A program made the translations under genes and the position numbers. Positions 60,331 to 64,000 of a stretch of DNA of 64,000 nucleotides are shown piece by piece (within the stretch, counting starts at the first letter, position 1; every line of letters starts with the position of its first letter). Source of the stretch: Coturnix japonica (taxonomy: Eukaryota > Chordata > Aves > Galliformes > Phasianidae); NCBI RefSeq assembly GCF_001577835.2, contig NC_029518.1:51492878-51556877 (forward strand), read 5' to 3'. Below the pieces are notes generated by a model. It ran no database searches, was not told where the DNA came from, and was given only the letters and a program-made list of their open reading frames with translations.

Positions 60331-61630
60331 TACTTAAATTATGAAAGGAAACTTCTGCGGTAATGGTTTGCTCATTGTGAAGCTCAGTAAAAATGATGGT
60401 TTTTCTGTACTTCATCACACTCACTTTTTTTTTTTATGAGACTTTGTTTTAACTTGAGAAATAACTTTCTCAGTAATACCATAACTGCCTGCTCTCTTGG
60501 ACGTGAGTGCTGCCTTACCAGTAAAACCAGTCAGCATCAAATACTGTTCCGTTAACTTAACTTAAAAACCTCTTAAGGGTTAGGAGATTAATCAAAATCT
60601 TGATAACTTGTGAAGGAAGGGGGAGTGGGATGGGATTATCACTGAGATACTGCTAAATGTTATTTCCAAAACAAACTCCTGAATTGTTGCTTGAGGCAAC
60701 AAATTCACAAGTTGGAATTTAGTCTTAAGCTAATAATGTGCTTCTGTCTTTTTCCCTTCCGCCTCACCCACCTGCCCATTTGATATGGGTGGTTCAAAAA
60801 CGTGACATAGATGTGAAGTTACTGTGATCTCTTTTTAACTGAAGTCTTCAAATTAAGCCTTCAGTTTGCCTCTAATCTTTCAGATGCTTAATGTATCTCT
60901 ATCTGGCGTTAAGTCTGGTTATGCCTGGAAGACTCTGCGAAAGTAGATAGGGTGGATGATATAATTATTTGGATTTCTTCTTCGAGTTTTTCCATTAAGA
61001 AATAAAGTGTTATGTGCATATGCCTGGTATCTTCGCATCTGAAGTGTTTATCGGTGAGCTTGGCTAGACGAAAGTAAGCTCGAGTCTGTGAATTATTAAA
61101 TTTACTGGGAAGAATAGAAATTTCCAGCTTCCGAACTGCACTTGAATGTTACTGTTCTGAAACTGCTGTGTTTCAGTTTCCATGAACAGATCCGAACTTA
61201 TATGTAAAGCCTTTCATACATCTGAAGAATAGATTACATGTTAAATTCCAAGTTCAGTGATATTTGAAAACAAGTTCTTAATCAGTTGAACTTACTCAAA
61301 CTGCTTAAGAATTCTGATGCTTATAGCCTTTAAAATGACCTTTCTTTTTCTTTTGTGCCATTTTGTACTAATGTATTAAAAATGTAACCAAACACTTTTT
61401 TTGCCAATTAATCTATATGCATTTTTAATTGATGCTGATGAACTAATCTAGAAAGTGTACAGATGGAAAAATTCAATTTGTATTTTATAAGGATCTTGTA
61501 CACTAGACTGATAGAGAATGCACTGTTTACATGGTGAACTATGAAATGTTGCTTGGAAACAATCTAAGCAAAGGTGGACTTCAGAATTGTAACTGTGCAA
61601 CCAAAATAAAGGTCTTTTAAAGTGTTACAT
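60331..61630 (+). other. STX7: STX7 3' UTR with polyadenylation signals
   Basis: About 1.3 kb downstream of the stop. AATAAA occurs at 61001-61006 and 61605-61610. The distal signal is followed about 20 nt later by a T-rich stretch, so the main cleavage site is likely near 61625-61630; the proximal signal would give a shorter UTR. Confidence 0.7.
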
Positions 61631-64000
61631 TTTTTCTAGTACTCTTTTCTTCTTTTTCAGGATTTGTCTATATAAACCTAAGTGTTGTCTTTGTGTAAAT
61701 GACTTGAATTTCTGTCTAGTACTGAAGAAAATTTCAGCTCTTCTGCTGTTCCTGTGCTAACATTTGTATTGTTAATGGAAACTCTCAGATCTTTTCTCCC
61801 CAACTCTGTGACCCCAACCTTAGGAAAACAGGTTGCTTTGCTCTGTATTTCTGGTGACACAGACATTAAGTTATCCTTTGGCACAGAGACAGGAATCCGT
61901 AGTGTGGGAAGGAGACTTATGCTGATGTATTTGGATCCCAAAAGCAAGGGAGGAAAAACTGTGTGGTTATAACCTACGTAATGTGGAGGAAAGCCTCTCA
62001 GACTGCGAGTAAGTTGTATTATGGATGTTTGTGTGTTGGGTTCCCAGCTACAGTTTTCATGTGACTGCCTTTGTGCTGAGTGCGAAGCTGGGACTCTACT
62101 TACTCTTTCTTGTTAAATAACCATCAGATTTAATTTAGACCCCTGCCAGCCATGGTAATGCTACCAATTAGTGATGCTAATACTTTGATTAGGCAAAAAG
62201 TGTTATGGTGTTTCTGTGCTTTGTTTTGTATTTAGCATGTACACCCTGGGAGGGGGGAGTAGGAGAGGGATGGTAGGGCCATAAAGACCCTTCTTTAAGC
62301 TGCACTTAATGGAGTTGCTCTCTTTCTGCCTTTTCCCTCACGTACGTATTTGCAGTCTTAATTGTATAAAATGCAGTTTTCAAGCATTTAAAGAAAATGT
62401 TGATAGTTGTTAAGAACCTTAAAAAGAAAAACAAAACATCTGGATATAATATGTGTGAGGCAGTGTTCTTAGAAGAAATGTTTTGGCTGTTTGAAATTAT
62501 CCATCAGTATGGGAGATTAGCGAGGCCAAAGAAAAAACATAAATGCAATCAAAGCACTCTTCATTTTACTGAAGGAACCTGGTAAGAATAGTTCCTTTGT
62601 AGTTATCTTAACCCACTCACCAGGGGTGTCTCTTTGTTCTTTTCTGCCTTTTCAAAGAGCTGAAAATCACAGGGTCAGACAACTCTTTAAAGATTTTGTG
62701 GTAGCGTGGATTGTTTTGCTTTTCACTGCACCTTCCCCCCTTGGAAATTGTTCCTGATAATCAACAGGGTGTATGGTATCACCAAACCTCGTATCTAAGC
62801 CTTCTTACGTCACATATGAACTCCAAACGCCTATGTAGCTGGTCACTAACTTGGTCTGTTTCAAAGATCAGTTGTGCTGTTGGGTATCATTGGAAAAGAC
62901 TTGCTTTGCTTTTATTTAGTTCTGGTTGAACCTTTTTGGTGTTTTCAGGAGACTGATGAGTTTTGAAGGAGGAAAGAGCAGAAAGCTCTTGTTTGATGTT
63001 TTGCTATACATCAGCACCTGATCACTTTGTTTCTTAACCATACCTGCAGCATTAAGTGGTGCTTCAGTGCATAGTGTGCAGCTTTCGTTTTCAATTTGCA
63101 ATTAAGCACAAGCATCATAACCAACATTGCTGTGGGGTGGGGTGTAATTATTCTCTGATGAGGTGCCCACCTGCAGAGCCATCCTAGATGTGTTGCAAGA
63201 ATAAATACCTGAAACTCATCAGCTTTCAGACATCTTCCTGCTTGTGTGTGTCTCTGATATTGCTCTTGAAGCATGCAGATAATAGAGTATTCGTTTAATT
63301 CTCTGCGTGACCCAAATGAATTCAGTGATAAAAGAATCCAAGTGTTTTCATAACAAGATCTCTACAAATGCAGAAATAACTAGAAAGAGTAACAAAATGT
63401 TCAATTTCCAAAGACAAGTTGTATTGCCTCAACTGGAATACCACTGGAGCTTATGAAAGAGGTCTTCACACTCAGAGCCACAGCATGGGCCACTGCTTCA
63501 GCTTGCCCCGAGTCCTGCCTGCAGGGTAGACCTTTGTCTGGAAAATGTGAGTAGGCACAAGCTGACACATATTTTCTGCTTTAGGGGAGAACATTAGGAA
63601 GCAGCTTGCAGAAAGGATAGTTAAATATATTACCTATCATCTGCGTCGTGCATGCTCCTACCCACCCTCACATCAGCTTGAATGTGCTCTCTGCAAGGAG
63701 GAAATGGAAATCCAAAATTAGTTTCCTGAAGCTTAGCAAAAGAGAAGAACCTTTATGTCTCTTTCTTCAAGTACTTCAGTGCCACAAAGCATCACTGAAG
63801 TAGCAAAAAATATCGTTGTCTGTTCCCTGACAGCTTTTATTCAGCCAGATAAAGAATATATAAATACAATCATGGAGACCAGCCACTATGTTGTCAGAGA
63901 GAATTAGGTTGAAGAAGCTGGGAAGATTAGAAATGCTTATTAAAAAGTAGATTTAAACTGTCTTTGTAAGGTGACAAAAACACAATGAGGCTAATCTTAT
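61631..64000. other. Intergenic downstream of STX7
   Basis: No gene, exon or repeat is recognised in these 2.4 kb. By synteny MOXD1 should lie beyond the window edge on the same strand. Confidence 0.5.

Overview
This is a bird nuclear genome window, probably galliform (chicken-like). The evidence is many CR1 LINE fragments, an ERVL-type LTR fossil, AT-rich single-copy DNA, and intron-containing vertebrate genes in a known order. The order, all on the + strand, is vanin (VNN) 3' end, TAAR1, TAAR2, TAAR5, STX7. It matches the reverse complement of human 6q23.2 (VNN1 - TAAR cluster - STX7), from memory of that map. I cannot tell the species from sequence alone.

Layout. 1-798: the last three coding exons of a vanin/pantetheinase gene, whose protein ends without a GPI-anchor tail. 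799-7370: intergenic, with three CR1 fragments. 7374-8780: TAAR1. 8781-17198: intergenic, with two CR1 elements and a 53-bp tandem duplication. 17199-18471: TAAR2. 18472-25400: intergenic, with an A-rich tract joined to a long CR1 piece. 25401-26504: TAAR5. 26505-33040: intergenic, holding a decayed TAAR at about 29170-29600, an ERVL LTR fossil and two CR1 pieces. 33040-33620: the CpG-island promoter and non-coding exon 1 of STX7. 33308-60228: STX7 introns and coding exons 2-9. 60229-61630: the last coding exon and 3' UTR. 61631-64000: nothing recognised; MOXD1 would be expected further on.

The three intact receptors are class A GPCRs with the TAAR fingerprint in TM7 and the amine-binding aspartate in TM3. 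TAAR1 is the trace-amine (tyramine, phenylethylamine) receptor. TAAR2 and TAAR5 are olfactory-type amine receptors in other vertebrates. STX7 encodes a complete 260-residue Qa-SNARE of late endosome/lysosome fusion, unrelated in function to the receptors. The genes are syntenic neighbours and not a functional operon.

The best new observation is a decayed TAAR between TAAR5 and STX7. This is the slot occupied by TAAR6-9 in mammals, and its TM6/TM7 residues look more TAAR6-9-like than TAAR5-like. I saw no novel multi-gene system.
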